Source: an uncultured Lachnospira sp. (lineage in GTDB: Bacteria > Bacillota > Clostridia > Lachnospirales > Lachnospiraceae). Taken from it: a DNA stretch of 64,000 bases. Each line of letters begins with the position of its first letter. Position 1 is the first letter of the stretch. The position numbers were made by a program, and so were the translations under genes. The notes under the pieces are model-generated. The model saw only the letters and a program-made list of their open reading frames with translations, had not been told where the DNA came from and made no database searches. Shown piece after piece: positions 63,998-64,000 of this stretch. The stretch lies in the NCBI GenBank assembly GCA_934343805.1, contig CAKRIN010000011.1:22936-86935 (forward strand), written 5' to 3'.

Positions 63998-64000
63998 AAA

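Overview
The window is AT-rich chromosomal DNA from a spore-lineage, flagellated, Gram-positive anaerobe of the Clostridia, most likely a Lachnospiraceae member. This is inferred from a complete spoIIA-spoVA block, a flagellin behind a SigD-type promoter, a c-di-AMP cyclase operon, an L-box lysine riboswitch, strong GGAGG ribosome binding sites and a cytoplasmic pectin-fragment degradation cluster (Lachnospira eligens-like; species assignment is inference). I saw no insertion sequence, prophage, integron or CRISPR array. One tRNA-Gly lies at the right edge.

Layout. 1-2.3 kb: end of an amino-acid permease, a Rid-family protein lacking the catalytic Arg105, and an ornithine-cyclodeaminase-like protein. 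2.4-6.9 kb: a lipoprotein fusing a solute-binding domain to a 5'-nucleotidase-C-like domain, followed by a hybrid histidine kinase. 6.9-10.8 kb: a Na/phosphate cotransporter preceded by a Pho-box-like array, then a PhoP/PhoR-type two-component pair. 11-17.7 kb: a BIG2-domain membrane protein, two unknown membrane proteins, cdaA-cdaR, ptsH (HPr) and a long phosphoglucomutase. 17.8-22.5 kb: HtrA protease, a variant ClpX and a Csp-like subtilase. 22.5-27.2 kb: a HAD phosphatase and a cpsBCD tyrosine phosphoregulatory module, convergent with an LCP-family ligase. 27.6-33.5 kb: gdhA, a coiled-coil orphan, folC, a 47-residue microprotein and a zinc-ribbon/TPR membrane protein.

33.5-39 kb: spoIIAA-spoIIAB-sigF-spoVAA-AB-AC-(methyltransferase)-AD-AE. 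39-42.5 kb: class A PBP (minus strand) and a YigZ-family protein. 42.9-53.5 kb: a sugar-uptake and pectin-catabolism region. It holds a lipoprotein binding protein, a permease with an unusual zinc-ribbon/TM N-terminal extension, a second permease, an ankyrin-GH43 fusion, a degenerate GH105-like protein, a cytoplasmic GH28 polygalacturonase and an ABC exporter. 53.5-55.7 kb: typA and an XRE regulator (minus strand). 56-59.4 kb: a double OB-fold SSB-like protein, lysine riboswitch-dapA-dapB and a GNAT acetyltransferase. 59.5-63.8 kb: DegV, PepF and flagellin.

How the parts work together. Phosphate uptake sits beside its probable regulator. The c-di-AMP operon joins envelope signalling to HPr and sugar-phosphate metabolism. 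The sugar ABC transporter likely imports oligosaccharides that the signal-peptide-less GH43, GH105-like and GH28 proteins break down in the cytoplasm. Lysine and diaminopimelate supply is controlled by a transcriptional riboswitch. The least explained elements are the domain fusions (binding protein/5'-nucleotidase-C with a hybrid kinase; zinc ribbon with permease; ankyrin with GH43), the methyltransferase inside spoVA, and the unknown membrane proteins ahead of cdaA.
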